From assembly GCA_030247725.1 (NCBI GenBank), contig JAOTRT010000004.1:248001-312000 (forward strand): DNA of 64,000 nucleotides. The letters run 5' to 3'. Source of the stretch: Candidatus Nitricoxidireducens bremensis. GTDB taxonomy: Bacteria; Pseudomonadota; Gammaproteobacteria; Burkholderiales; Rhodocyclaceae. A program made the position numbers and the translations under genes. The notes below the pieces were generated by a model. It made no database searches and was not told the origin of the DNA. It saw nothing but the letters and a program-made list of their open reading frames with translations. Positions 1 to 8,632 of the stretch are shown in pieces (position 1 is the first letter of the stretch; every line of letters begins with the position of its first letter).

Positions 1-1
1 C

Positions 2-250
2 CAGACCAGCGCCGTCGGCAACTTCGGCTCCGGCTGGACCTGGCTCGTGAAGAAGGCCGACGGCTCCGTCGACATCGTCAACATGGGCGCCGCCGGCACG
101 CCGCTGACCACGGCTGACCGCGCCCTGCTCTGCGTCGACGTCTGGGAACACGCCTACTACATCGACTACCGCAACCTGCGTCCCAAGTTCGTCGAGACCT
201 TCCTGACCTCCCTGGTCAACTGGGACTTTGCGGCGAAGAACTTCGGCTGA
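2..250 (+). CDS. sodB: Fe-type superoxide dismutase, C-terminal part (5' end outside window)
   Basis: Only the last 82 residues are visible; the full family is about 192 residues. The Fe/Mn SOD signature DVWEHAYY is present and supplies the Asp and His metal ligands. It is preceded by NFGSGWTWLVK and the AGTPLTT segment and followed by the C-terminal VNWDFAAKNFG, all closely like E. coli SodB. The enzyme dismutates superoxide in the cytoplasm. The codons run in frame from base 2, so the CDS continues leftward off the window. A hairpin with a pyrimidine-rich tail about 95 bases downstream probably ends its transcript. Choosing Fe over Mn rests on overall similarity, not on a diagnostic residue test. 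Confidence 0.95.
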   Translation, partial: QTSAVGNFGSGWTWLVKKADGSVDIVNMGAAGTPLTTADRALLCVDVWEHAYYIDYRNLRPKFVETFLTSLVNWDFAAKNFG

Positions 251-343
251 GCCGAGAACGCCGTTTAGTCGGACCGCAGTCGAAACCGATGGCATAAGGT
301 CGTAAGCGCCGGGGGTTCCGCCTGCGGCAGAGTCGTCACCGAG

Positions 344-374
344 AATGGGCACATGGTGCCCATTTCTCTTTCTT
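344..374 (+). terminator. Probable rho-independent terminator between sodB and the Mrp operon
   Basis: The arms AATGGGCAC and GTGCCCATT form a perfect 9-bp stem around the loop ATG, followed by the pyrimidine-rich tail TCTCTTTCTTG. An in-frame ATG for the downstream gene falls inside this stem (345), which argues against that codon being the mrpA start. Confidence 0.6.
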
Positions 375-529
375 GACACGCCGGCAGGGTTGCCTGCCAA
401 GCGACCTCGACGGGGACGACGTCCTCACCGGCATCAGCCAAACCCTGGACGCCTGGCGCAGGACCGGCATTTACAGCCACCCGGACCGGGCCGTTTCGCC
501 GTCTGGCGCAAGGACGAACACCGCACCGA
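371..529. other. Intergenic stretch without a recognised gene
   Basis: One plus-strand frame (TTG at 373 to TAG at 534-536) gives a protein-like stretch containing [18 protein letters not shown], but it has no ribosome binding site and I recognise no family. It could be a decayed gene end. No other structure was seen before the putative -10 of mrpA. Confidence 0.3.
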
Positions 530-535
530 TACAAT
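530..535 (+). promoter_or_regulatory. Putative -10 element (TACAAT) of the Mrp-1 operon, leaderless geometry
   Basis: TACAAT ends 7 bases before the ATG at 543, so transcription would begin at or next to the start codon. No Shine-Dalgarno sequence precedes that ATG. No convincing -35 is visible at 16-18 bp, so this is tentative. Confidence 0.35.
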
Positions 536-542
536 AGCCGGC

Positions 543-3422
543 ATGGAACTGGCCCTGATCATCTTCCTGCCGTTTCTCGGCAGCCTGGGTGCGGCTTTTC
601 TGCCGCCGAATGCGCGCAACGCCGAGGCCTGGCTGGCCGGCGCCGCCGCGCTGGCGGCCACGGCGATCACCGTCAGTCTCTATCCGCAGGTGGCGGCGGA
701 AGGCGTGTTGCGGCTGAACCTGCCCTGGGCGCCGGCACTCGGCCTGGACATCAGCCTGCGCATGGACGGCTTCGCCTGGCTATTCGCCCTGCTGGTCACC
801 GGCATGGGCACACTGGTGGTGATCTACGCGCGCTACTACATGTCGCCGGCCGACCCGGTGCCGCGCTTCTTCTCCTTCTTTCTCGTCTTCATGGGCGCCA
901 TGCTCGGCGTCGTGCTCTCCGGCCATCTGATCCAGATGGTGATGTTCTGGGAAATGACCAGCCTGTCGTCCTTCATGCTGATCGCCTACTGGCACCACCG
1001 CGGCGAGGCGCGGCGCGGCGCACGCATGGCGCTGACGGTGACGGGCGCCGGTGGACTCGCCCTCTTCGGCGGCGTGCTGCTGCTCGGCCACATCGCCGGC
1101 GGCTACGACCTCGACACCGTTCTCGCAGCCGCGCCGCAGGTCAAGGCGCATCCGTGGTATCCGGCGGTGCTGGCGCTGATTGCGCTGGGCGCGCTGACCA
1201 AGAGCGCCCAGTTCCCTTTCCATTTTTGGCTGCCCCACGCGATGTCCGCGCCGACGCCGGTGTCGGCCTACCTGCATTCGGCGACCATGGTAAAAGCCGG
1301 CGTGTTCCTCCTGGCGCGGCTGTGGCCGGTGCTGGCCGGCACCGACGCCTGGTTCTGGATCATCGGCGGCGCCGGGCTGTGCTCGCTGGTGCTGGCGGGC
1401 TACCTCGCCATGTTCCAGCAGGACATGAAGGGCGTGCTGGCCTACTCGACCATCAGCCACCTCGGCCTCATCACGCTGCTGCTCGGCATGAACAGCGAGC
1501 TGGCGCTGGTCGCCGCCGTATTCCACATCGCCAACCACGCCACCTTCAAGGCTTCCTTGTTCATGGCCGCCGGCATCGTGGACCACGAGACCGGCACGCG
1601 CGACCTCGGCCGCCTCTCCGGCCTGTCGCGCGCCATGCCGCTCACGGCCGCGCTGGCCGTCGTTGCGGCGGCGGCGATGGCCGGCGTGCCGCTTCTCAAC
1701 GGCTTCCTGTCGAAGGAAATGTTCTTCGCCGAAACCGTCTTCCTTGATCGGCCGGACTGGCAGCGTTTCGGCCTGCCGCTGGCAGCGACGCTGGCTGGCG
1801 TGTTCAGCGTCGCCTATTCGCTGCGCCTGATCCAGAGGGTGTTCTTCGGTCCCCCTGCACAAGACCTGCCGCACACGCCGCACGAGCCGACGCGCTGGAT
1901 GCTGCTGCCAAGCGCGCTGCTCGTCGCCGCCTGCGTGCTGGTCGGCGTCGTCCCGGAACTCGTCATCGGCCCCTATCTGCGCACGGCAACCGGCGCGATT
2001 CTCGGCGCCGACGCGCCGGCGTACAGCCTGGCCGTCTGGCACGGCTTCAACACGCCGCTGCTGATGAGCTTCGTCGCCCTCGGCGGCGGCGCGCTGCTGC
2101 ATGGCGCCCTGCTTGCCCGGCGCGGGGCGACGACGGTGCCGCTGCTCGAATCCATCGACGGTCGCCACCTCTTCGACGTGACCCTGACGGCGCTGACCAC
2201 CGGCGCCGAGCGGGCGCTGCGGCGATTGTCGTCGCCACGGCTGCAGATGCAGATGCTGCTCATCTTCGCCGTCGCCCTCGGCGGCGCCCTGCTGCTGGTC
2301 AAGCCTTTCGGCATCGGCTGGGGAGCGAACGCACCACAGCCGCTCGACCCCGCCTTCGCGCTGCTCTGGCTCGTCGGCGGCGCTTGCGCCCTGGCCGTCG
2401 CCTGGCAGGCGAAATATCACCGCTTCGCCGCCGTCGCCTTCGCCGGCGGCGCGGGGCTGGCGACCAGCCTGACCTTCGTCTGGTTCTCGGCCCCCGACCT
2501 GGCGCTGACCCAGCTCACCGTCGAGGTCGTCACCACGGTACTGATCCTGCTCGGCTTGCGCTGGCTGCCGCGCCGCGACGAGCGCATCGCCGGCCCTGGG
2601 GGCGCCACGCCGCGCCTGCGCCGCTCGCGCGACATTCTGGTGGCGGGCGGTTGCGGCCTCGGGCTCGCCGCCCTCGCCTACGCAGTGCTGACCCGTCCCG
2701 CCGTCGATGGCATCGCTCCCTTCTTCGTTCAGCAGGCTCTGCCGCAAGGCGGCGGACTCAACGTAGTCAACGTCATCCTGGTCGACTTCCGCGGCTTCGA
2801 CACCTTCGGCGAGATTACCGTGCTGGGCATCGTCGCCCTCACCGTATATGCGCTGCTGCGCCGCTTCCGCCCGGCACCGGAAAGCATGCGGCTGCCGGAT
2901 CAGCAGCATGAGCAGGATGGCGACGCTTCCCCGCGCGACAGCCAGGAGGCCATGCTGCCCGCCGGGGCCATGATGCTGCCCGCCGTGCTGGTACGGCTGC
3001 TGCTGCCGCTGGCGCTGCTGGTGTCGCTGTTCTTCCTGCTGCGCGGACACAATGCGCCGGGCGGCGGCTTCGTCGGCGGACTGATCCTGGCCACGGCGGT
3101 GATCCTGCAATATCTCGTCGGCGGTACGCACTGGGTCGAGTCGCGCCTGCGCATCCATCCGCTCTACTGGATCGCCATCGGCCTCCTGCTCGCTGCCGCC
3201 GCCGGCATCGGTGCCGCGTTCGCCGGCGCGCCCTTCCTCACCAGCCAGGCCTGGCACGGGACGCTGCCAGTGGTCGGCGAACTGCATTTGTCGAGCGTGC
3301 TCCTGTTCGACCTCGGCGTCTACATGCTGGTGGTCGGTGCCACGACGCTGATGCTGGTGGCCATCGCCCACCAGTCGCTGCGCAGCCAACATCACAGAAC
3401 CGCGACCGGAGATACGCGCTGA
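543..3422 (+). CDS. mrpA: Mrp-type Na+/H+ antiporter, fused subunits A and B (PhaAB type)
   Basis: This is the large proton-pumping subunit of a multisubunit cation/proton antiporter in the inner membrane. The 959-residue product joins a NuoL-like MrpA to an MrpB domain, as in group-2 Mrp/Pha systems. FWEMTS carries the conserved antiporter Glu (about residue 137), and [20 protein letters not shown] with VKAGVF follows. The C-terminal MrpA segment includes [19 protein letters not shown]. The MrpB part begins around the stretch [18 protein letters not shown] chose the ATG at 543 over the upstream ATG at 345, which sits in a terminator stem and would add about 66 unconserved residues. The gene overlaps mrpC by one base. 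Confidence 0.93.
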   Translation: MELALIIFLPFLGSLGAAFLPPNARNAEAWLAGAAALAATAITVSLYPQVAAEGVLRLNLPWAPALGLDISLRMDGFAWLFALLVTGMGTLVVIYARYYMSPADPVPRFFSFFLVFMGAMLGVVLSGHLIQMVMFWEMTSLSSFMLIAYWHHRGEARRGARMALTVTGAGGLALFGGVLLLGHIAGGYDLDTVLAAAPQVKAHPWYPAVLALIALGALTKSAQFPFHFWLPHAMSAPTPVSAYLHSATMVKAGVFLLARLWPVLAGTDAWFWIIGGAGLCSLVLAGYLAMFQQDMKGVLAYSTISHLGLITLLLGMNSELALVAAVFHIANHATFKASLFMAAGIVDHETGTRDLGRLSGLSRAMPLTAALAVVAAAAMAGVPLLNGFLSKEMFFAETVFLDRPDWQRFGLPLAATLAGVFSVAYSLRLIQRVFFGPPAQDLPHTPHEPTRWMLLPSALLVAACVLVGVVPELVIGPYLRTATGAILGADAPAYSLAVWHGFNTPLLMSFVALGGGALLHGALLARRGATTVPLLESIDGRHLFDVTLTALTTGAERALRRLSSPRLQMQMLLIFAVALGGALLLVKPFGIGWGANAPQPLDPAFALLWLVGGACALAVAWQAKYHRFAAVAFAGGAGLATSLTFVWFSAPDLALTQLTVEVVTTVLILLGLRWLPRRDERIAGPGGATPRLRRSRDILVAGGCGLGLAALAYAVLTRPAVDGIAPFFVQQALPQGGGLNVVNVILVDFRGFDTFGEITVLGIVALTVYALLRRFRPAPESMRLPDQQHEQDGDASPRDSQEAMLPAGAMMLPAVLVRLLLPLALLVSLFFLLRGHNAPGGGFVGGLILATAVILQYLVGGTHWVESRLRIHPLYWIAIGLLLAAAAGIGAAFAGAPFLTSQAWHGTLPVVGELHLSSVLLFDLGVYMLVVGATTLMLVAIAHQSLRSQHHRTATGDTR

Positions 3423-3769
3423 TGGAAATCGTCTTCGCCCTCGCCATCGGCGTCATGGCCGGCTCCGGCATCTACCTGCTGTTGCGCCCGCGCACCTTCC
3501 AGGTCATCATGGGCCTGTCCCTGCTCTCCTACGCCGTCAACCTGTTCATCTTCGGCATGGGCCGCCTGCGCAGCGGCGCAGCGCCGGTCCTCGACGCCAC
3601 GCGCGGCGCCGATGCTGCCCTCTACGCCGACCCGGTGCCGCAGGCGCTGGTGCTGACCGCCATCGTCATCGGCTTCGCCGTCACCGCCCTGCTGCTCGTC
3701 GTCCTGCTCGCTGCGCGCGGGCTGTCCGGTACGGACCATGTGGACGGCCGGGAACCGGAGCGCGAATGA
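3422..3769 (+). CDS. mrpC: Mrp-type Na+/H+ antiporter subunit C
   Basis: A small NuoK-like membrane subunit of 115 residues, the usual MrpC size, with three predicted helices. The hallmark DPVPQALVLTAIVIGFAVTA is at about residues 69-88. It is part of the Mrp membrane complex beside subunits A/B and D. Its start overlaps the mrpA stop and its end overlaps mrpD by four bases, so it is almost certainly translationally coupled in one operon. Confidence 0.93.
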   Translation: MEIVFALAIGVMAGSGIYLLLRPRTFQVIMGLSLLSYAVNLFIFGMGRLRSGAAPVLDATRGADAALYADPVPQALVLTAIVIGFAVTALLLVVLLAARGLSGTDHVDGREPERE

Positions 3770-5361
3770 TCCAGCACCTGCCGATCCTGCCGATCCTGCT
3801 GCCGCTGCTGGCCGGCGTACTGCTGCTGTTTGCCGCCGACGCGCACCATGGTCGGCGCGCCGGCTTCGCGCTGGCTGCCACGGCAGCCCAGCTGGCGACG
3901 GCCGTCACCCTGCTTGCCGCCGTGGACGGCAGAATCGACGTGCCCTGGCAAGACGGCGGCGCCGTCTATGCGCTCGGCAACTGGGCGGCGCCGTTCGGCA
4001 TCGTGCTGGTCGCCGACCGCTTGGCCGCCCTGATGGTGACGCTCACCGCCATCCTCGGCCTGAGCGCGCTGATCTACGCCCTGGCGCGCTGGGAGCGCGC
4101 CGGCAGCCACTTCCTGCCCATGTTCCAGTTCCTGCTGATGGGACTCAACGGCGCCTTCCTCACCGGCGACCTGTTCAACCTGTTCGTCTTCTTCGAGGTG
4201 CTGCTGGCGGCCTCCTACGGCCTTGCCCTGCACGGATCGGGTGCGCCGCGCGTCAAGGCCGGCCTGCATTACATCGTGGTCAATCTGGTCGCTTCGCTGG
4301 TGTTCCTGGTCGCCGCCGCCCTGATCTACAGCGTTGCCGGCACCCTCAACATGGCCGAACTGGCGCTCGTCGTGCCGCGGCTCGATGCCGATACGCGCAC
4401 GTTGTTCGAGCTCGGCGCGCTGCTACTCGGCATCGTCTTTCTGGTCAAGGCCGGCGCCTGGCCGCTGAACTTCTGGCTGCCCTCGACCTACGCCGCCGCC
4501 ACCGCACCGGTCGGCGCCGTGTTCGCCATCCTCACCAAGGTCGGCGTGTATGCCCTGCTGCGCTTTTCCATCCTGTTCGGCCAGGACATCGCCCCGGCGC
4601 CCTTCAAGGGCGACTGGCTGTTCTACTGCGGGCTCGCCACCATCGCCGTCGGCACGCTGGGCGTACTCGCCACGCAGAAGCTCGACCGTCTCGCCGGCTA
4701 CATGGTCGTCATCTCCTCGGGCACCCTGCTCGCCGCCTTCGGCTTCACCGGCACGACGCTTACCGGTCCCGCCCTGTACTACCTCGCCAGCTCGGTGCTC
4801 GGCGGCGGCGCCTTCTTCATGCTGATCGAAATGACGGAGCGCAACCGTACCGCCGCCGCCGACCTGCTCGCCATCAGCTTCGAGGCCTTCGGCCTGCAGG
4901 AGCGACACGAGTCGGAGCATCCCGACGAGATGGCCGGCGTCGCCATTCCGGCGGCGATGGCCTTCCTCGGCCTCGCCTTCTTCTCCTGCGCCGCCATCCT
5001 CAGCGGCCTGCCGCCGCTGTCCGGCTTCGTTGCCAAGTTTGCGCTGCTCAAGGCGGCCATCGCCGCCCCGCCGGCGGCACCGGCGGAACAGGCGATCCTG
5101 CTTTTCGCGGCCCTGCTGCTGTCCGGACTGGCCGGCCTGATCGCCCTGTCGCGTCTCGGCATCCGCGTCTTCTGGGACAGCGAGCGACCGACGCCGCGCC
5201 TGCAATGGCTTGAAGCCGCGCCGGTGGCGGCGCTCGTGCTGCTGTGCTTCGTGCTCGCCTTCGGCGCCGGCCCGACGATGGCCTACTTCGATGCGACGGC
5301 GCGCGCGCTGCACGAGCCCGCCGCCTACATCGGCGTCGTGCTGCCAGGAAGCCGGCCGTGA
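3766..5361 (+). CDS. mrpD: Mrp-type Na+/H+ antiporter subunit D
   Basis: A NuoM/NuoN-like antiporter subunit of 531 residues. NLFVFFEVLLAASYG contains the conserved membrane Glu at residue 144. VKAGAWPLNFWLPSTYAAA and ILTKVGVYALLRFS carry the conserved lysines of the proton channel. With subunit A it forms the ion-translocating core. The ATGA overlap with mrpC and the GTGA overlap with mrpE fit a single polycistronic unit. Confidence 0.93.
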   Translation: MIQHLPILPILLPLLAGVLLLFAADAHHGRRAGFALAATAAQLATAVTLLAAVDGRIDVPWQDGGAVYALGNWAAPFGIVLVADRLAALMVTLTAILGLSALIYALARWERAGSHFLPMFQFLLMGLNGAFLTGDLFNLFVFFEVLLAASYGLALHGSGAPRVKAGLHYIVVNLVASLVFLVAAALIYSVAGTLNMAELALVVPRLDADTRTLFELGALLLGIVFLVKAGAWPLNFWLPSTYAAATAPVGAVFAILTKVGVYALLRFSILFGQDIAPAPFKGDWLFYCGLATIAVGTLGVLATQKLDRLAGYMVVISSGTLLAAFGFTGTTLTGPALYYLASSVLGGGAFFMLIEMTERNRTAAADLLAISFEAFGLQERHESEHPDEMAGVAIPAAMAFLGLAFFSCAAILSGLPPLSGFVAKFALLKAAIAAPPAAPAEQAILLFAALLLSGLAGLIALSRLGIRVFWDSERPTPRLQWLEAAPVAALVLLCFVLAFGAGPTMAYFDATARALHEPAAYIGVVLPGSRP

Positions 5362-5846
5362 AGCGCCCGCCTCTGGTGCCGCTGCTGCCCGTCGTGCTGG
5401 CGCTCGTCTGGCTGCTGCTCAACGACAGCCTCGCCCCCGGCCACGTCCTGCTCGCCATCGCATTCGCCCTGCTGGCGACCGCCGCCGTGCGCCCGCTGCG
5501 CCCGCTACCGGCGTGGCCACGCCGCCTCCATGTCGCCGTGACCCTGTGCTGGCACGTGTTCCTCGACATCGTGCGCTCCAACATAGGCGTCGGCCGCGTC
5601 ATCCTCGGCGCCACCAAGCGCCAGCCGACCGTCGGCTTCGTCATGATCCCGCTCGACCTGCGCGACCCGCACGGTCTGGCGATGCTGTCCGTCATCGTCA
5701 CCGGCACACCCGGTACGGTCTGGTCGGGCCTCGATCCGGCAACCAACGTGCTCACGCTGCACGTCCTCGACCTGCAGGACGAGGCGGCCTGGGTCCACAC
5801 GATCAAGCAACGTTACGAACGCCCCCTGATGGAGATCTTCGAATGA
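5358..5846 (+). CDS. mrpE: Mrp-type Na+/H+ antiporter subunit E
   Basis: A 162-residue MrpE with two N-terminal membrane helices and a cytoplasmic C-terminal domain. The start is GTG at 5358, which overlaps the mrpD stop and matches the family N-terminus (KRPPLVPLLPVV); earlier in-frame starts lie inside mrpD. The segment SVIVTGTPGTVW corresponds to the family motif seen as ANSITLTPGT in the second cluster of this window. It is an accessory subunit needed for complex assembly. Confidence 0.9.
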   Translation: MKRPPLVPLLPVVLALVWLLLNDSLAPGHVLLAIAFALLATAAVRPLRPLPAWPRRLHVAVTLCWHVFLDIVRSNIGVGRVILGATKRQPTVGFVMIPLDLRDPHGLAMLSVIVTGTPGTVWSGLDPATNVLTLHVLDLQDEAAWVHTIKQRYERPLMEIFE

Positions 5847-6124
5847 ACGCCCTCCTGCCCTTGGCGGTTAACTTCGCGCTTGCCTGCTTTGCGCTGTCCA
5901 TGCTCTGCGCCCTGATCCGCCTGCTGCGCGGCCCCGCTGCCCAGGACCGCATCCTCGCCCTTGACACCCTCTACATCAACGGCATGCTGACCATCCTCAT
6001 GCTGGGCATCGGCCTCGGTTCCGCCCTATATTTCGACATTGCGCTGCTGATCGCTCTGTTCGGCTTCGTCGGCTCCACGGCGATGGCCAAGTTCCTGCTG
6101 CGCGGGGAGGTGATCGAGCCATGA
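5843..6124 (+). CDS. mrpF: Mrp-type Na+/H+ antiporter subunit F
   Basis: A 93-residue, three-helix membrane protein typical of MrpF. The segment RGPAAQDRILALDTLYING matches the family's RGPT..DR.lAld core. It overlaps mrpE and mrpG by four bases on each side. It is a small structural subunit of the antiporter. In some bacteria MrpF homologues take part in bile-salt or Na+ efflux, but nothing here shows an independent role. Confidence 0.92.
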   Translation: MNALLPLAVNFALACFALSMLCALIRLLRGPAAQDRILALDTLYINGMLTILMLGIGLGSALYFDIALLIALFGFVGSTAMAKFLLRGEVIEP

Positions 6125-6432
6125 CGACCGCCGACGTTCCCCTCTGGGCCGCACTGCCCGCAGCCCTGCTGCTGGTCTGCGGCGGCCTGCTGACCCTGGT
6201 CGGCTCGCTCGGCCTGCTGCGTCTCGATTCCTTCTTCGCCCGCATTCATGCCCCCACCATGGGCGGCACCCTCGGCGCCGGCTGCGTGCTGGTCGCCTCG
6301 ATGCTCGTCTCGTCAGCCTTGGCGCAACGCCTGGTGATTCACGAACTGCTCATCACGCTGTTCGTGCTGATCACCGCGCCGGTGACCACGATGATGTTGA
6401 TGCGCGCCGCGATTCGCCGCAGCCGGGAGTAG
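6121..6432 (+). CDS. mrpG: Mrp-type Na+/H+ antiporter subunit G
   Basis: A 103-residue, three-helix MrpG protein. The stretch SLGLLRLDSFFARIHAPTMG is the family signature (GLlRlpDfyaRiHA), and TAPVTTMMLMRAA lies near the end. It is the last gene of the A/B-C-D-E-F-G operon. The convergent nhaR ends 59 bases beyond its stop, and the short gap holds only GC-rich inverted repeats. Confidence 0.92.
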   Translation: MTTADVPLWAALPAALLLVCGGLLTLVGSLGLLRLDSFFARIHAPTMGGTLGAGCVLVASMLVSSALAQRLVIHELLITLFVLITAPVTTMMLMRAAIRRSRE

Positions 6433-6491
6433 GCGGCGCCGCCGGCGCATCGAGAACGCCCATAGCGAAGGGAGCACGGCACATCGGCAGG

Positions 6492-7388
6492 CTAGCCACC
6501 CGCCTGCAGGGCCTTGTCCACCTGCGAGGTGATCGCCAGCACGCACGGATGGCTAAGGCGCCGCTTGATGGTGAGGGCGTAGTACTTGATCCTGACGGCG
6601 TCGGCGTCACCGATCCGGGTCAGCACGCCTTCCTGCGCATACTCCGCCACCAGGGCGGTCGGGACCGGAAACACCCCCACCTGCTCCCGGCCAAAGGCCG
6701 CCATCAGGGCGGCATCGTCGAATTCGCCGACGACGGAGACCCGCAACCGCCGTAGATCCAGCCATTCGTTGATGGTCTTGCGCATGGCCGAATCCTCGCC
6801 CGGCAGAAGAAGCGGCAACTGCTCCAGGTTGTCGGGAAAAGCCAGCTTCGACTTTCGCGCCAGCTGCGGATGCGCCATGAAGGCCACGCCCGACTCGCCC
6901 AGCTTGTGGCTATAGGCCTTGACATCGATATTGGCCGGCACCGGCGTGTCGGCGATGACCATGTCCAGACGATGCAACGCCAGCTCGGCGAGCAGCCGGT
7001 CGATCCGCCACTCGCGGCAGACGATGCGGATCGGCTCCTTGAGCTTGATGGCCGGACGCAGGAGCCGATAGGCCAGCGACTTCGGCAAGGCGTCCGCGAC
7101 GCCGACGCGAAACTCGATGGCGCGCCCCTGCGGATACTGGCGCAACACCTGGTCAAGTTCGGCGCCGAGCGTGAACATCTCCTCCGCATACTCGAAGGCC
7201 AGCTTGCCGGCCTCGGTCAATTCCAGGGACCGCCCCTGCCGCCTGAACAGGGCGGTGCCGACCTGCTCCTCCAGCAACTTGATCTGGCCGCTCAAGGTCT
7301 GGGGCGAAATATGGATGGCCTCGCTGGCGCGCAGGACGCCGCCGTGCTTGGCGACCTTCCAGAAATAGTGGAGATGCTTCAGGTTCAT
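6492..7388 (-). CDS. nhaR: LysR-family transcriptional activator NhaR
   Basis: A 298-residue LysR-type regulator that resembles E. coli NhaR along its length: LHYFWKVAKHGG and ASEAIHISPQTLSGQIKLLE in the N-terminal helix-turn-helix (residues 5-62), then the effector domain with EFDDAALMAAFG and PTALVAEYA. In E. coli NhaR responds to Na+ and activates nhaA and other genes. Its placement convergent to the Mrp operon suggests Na+ control of that antiporter, which is inference. It is divergent from the hibernation-factor gene, with 116 bases between the starts. Confidence 0.9.
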   Translation of the reverse strand: MNLKHLHYFWKVAKHGGVLRASEAIHISPQTLSGQIKLLEEQVGTALFRRQGRSLELTEAGKLAFEYAEEMFTLGAELDQVLRQYPQGRAIEFRVGVADALPKSLAYRLLRPAIKLKEPIRIVCREWRIDRLLAELALHRLDMVIADTPVPANIDVKAYSHKLGESGVAFMAHPQLARKSKLAFPDNLEQLPLLLPGEDSAMRKTINEWLDLRRLRVSVVGEFDDAALMAAFGREQVGVFPVPTALVAEYAQEGVLTRIGDADAVRIKYYALTIKRRLSHPCVLAITSQVDKALQAGG

Positions 7389-7504
7389 GACTGTACGAGA
7401 AACCCGTATCTATAGCGATAAAAATACGAATATACCGCAAGATATATTTTGGCTAGATTGGCATCTTCGCAGCACAGACTGCGCTTTCGAAGAGGAGATC
7501 CAAA

Positions 7505-7861
7505 ATGCAGGTTCAAGTTCATGTGAAGGGATTGGTCCGCGCATCCAGGCTTCGCGCCATTGCCGCCAACAAGCTGAACACCACGCTTTCGCGGTTTTCT
7601 CACGTCATCCAGGAGGCGACCATGTGTTTGCAGGACATCAACGGCCCCGACCGTGGCGGCGTCGACAAGCTGTGCCGTGTCGTGCTGCGCCTGAAGGACA
7701 ACTCCGTCCTGGTGATCGAGGACCTGGGCGCCAACGTCATGGAGGTCATCGAGCGTGCCACCGACCGGCTGCAGCGCACGGTGGCGCAACGCCTGTCCCG
7801 CCTGGTCGCCGTCGATCGCACCGGCATGCGTCAGGCCAATCTGGCCGCCGCGGCGGTTTGA
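7505..7861 (+). CDS. HPF/RaiA-like ribosome hibernation factor family protein
   Basis: A 118-residue protein with the S30AE/sigma-54-modulation fold pattern: N-terminal beta strands (MQVQVHVKGL), a helix, the strand CRVVLRLKDNSVLVIEDLG, and a C-terminal helix with ATDRLQRTVAQRLSRLV. These proteins bind the 30S decoding region and inactivate ribosomes under stress. It is shorter in the basic C-terminal part than classical HPF and belongs to a divergent branch common in beta-proteobacteria, so ribosome binding is inferred. A GAGGAG ribosome binding site precedes the ATG. It heads a stress cassette with a BI-1 protein, UspA and a P-type ATPase. Confidence 0.75.
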   Translation: MQVQVHVKGLVRASRLRAIAANKLNTTLSRFSHVIQEATMCLQDINGPDRGGVDKLCRVVLRLKDNSVLVIEDLGANVMEVIERATDRLQRTVAQRLSRLVAVDRTGMRQANLAAAAV

Positions 7862-7893
7862 ACAAACCGTCCGCAAACCTTGAGGAGTCAGCA

Positions 7894-8568
7894 ATGAACC
7901 AAAGAGCCCAGGCAATTGCCCTGCCGCGCGGCGCCGAAGCGGCGCTCGCCACCAACCGGGTGATCCGCAACACCTACCTGCTGCTGTCCATGACCCTGCT
8001 TTCCGCAGCCGCCGCCGCCGGCCTGTCGATGGCGCTGAAGCTGCCGCATCCGGGCATGCTCATCACGCTGGTCGGCTACTTCGGCCTGCTGTTCGCCATC
8101 ACCCGCTTCCGCGACAGCGGGCTCGGCGTCGGCCTGGTCTTTGCGTTGACCGGCTTCATGGGCTACACCCTCGGCCCGATCATCAGCCACTACCTGTCCC
8201 TGCCCAACGGCGGCCAGACGGTGATGCTGGCGATGGGCGGCACGGCCGCGATCTTCCTTGGCCTGTCCGGCTATGCCCTGACGACGCGCAAGGACTTCAG
8301 CTTCATGGGCGGCTTCCTCATGGTGGGCATCCTGCTCGCCTTCCTTGCCGGCCTCGCCGCGATCTTCTTCGAGATTCCGGCCCTGTCGCTGACCGTGTCC
8401 GCCGCCTTCGTGCTGCTGATGTCCGGCCTCATACTCTACGAGACCGGCAACATCATCCATGGCGGCGAGACCAACTACGTCATGGCAACCGTCACGCTGT
8501 TCGTGTCGATCTTCAACCTCTTCACCAGCCTGCTGCACCTGCTCGGCTTCGCCAACAGCAGTGATTGA
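7894..8568 (+). CDS. BAX inhibitor-1 (YccA/YbhL-like) family membrane protein
   Basis: A 224-residue integral membrane protein with about seven helices. The N-terminus RVIRNTYLLLSMTLLSAA and the C-terminal VTLFVSIFNLFTSLLHLLG match the BI-1/TMBIM family; E. coli YccA inhibits FtsH. The start at 7894 has a TGAGGAG ribosome binding site and lies 32 bases after the upstream stop; the reading frame stays open further upstream but overlaps that gene. The pairing of an HPF-like and a BI-1 gene suggests a membrane/ribosome stress operon. The actual target (FtsH or ion leak) cannot be read from the sequence. Confidence 0.85.
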   Translation: MNQRAQAIALPRGAEAALATNRVIRNTYLLLSMTLLSAAAAAGLSMALKLPHPGMLITLVGYFGLLFAITRFRDSGLGVGLVFALTGFMGYTLGPIISHYLSLPNGGQTVMLAMGGTAAIFLGLSGYALTTRKDFSFMGGFLMVGILLAFLAGLAAIFFEIPALSLTVSAAFVLLMSGLILYETGNIIHGGETNYVMATVTLFVSIFNLFTSLLHLLGFANSSD

Positions 8569-8573
8569 TCCCG

Positions 8574-8604
8574 GCCCGGCATGGGGGACGCCCCCATGCC
8601 GGGC
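8574..8604 (+). other. Perfect 14-bp intercistronic hairpin
   Basis: The arms GCCCGGCATGGGGG and CCCCCATGCCGGGC form an uninterrupted stem around the loop ACG, starting six bases after the BI-1 stop. No U-tract follows, so it is more likely an mRNA stability or processing element, or a partial attenuator before the Usp gene, than a classical terminator. Confidence 0.6.
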
Positions 8605-8632
8605 GGCAACCTCGCCTGAACAGGAGTACGCC

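Noticed and set aside
345..542. Longer mrpA start at the ATG at 345
   Set aside because: The codon lies in a terminator stem, and the extra 66 residues are Arg/Pro-rich and unlike the family.
780..3395. An 871-codon minus-strand open frame opposite mrpA
   Set aside because: It has skewed Gln/Arg/His/Gly composition, no domains, and mirrors a well-supported gene; a GC-rich shadow.
7440..7500. Possible sigma-54 promoter (TTGGCTAGATTGGCA) before the HPF-like gene
   Set aside because: The GG and GC doublets do not have the spacing sigma-54 needs.
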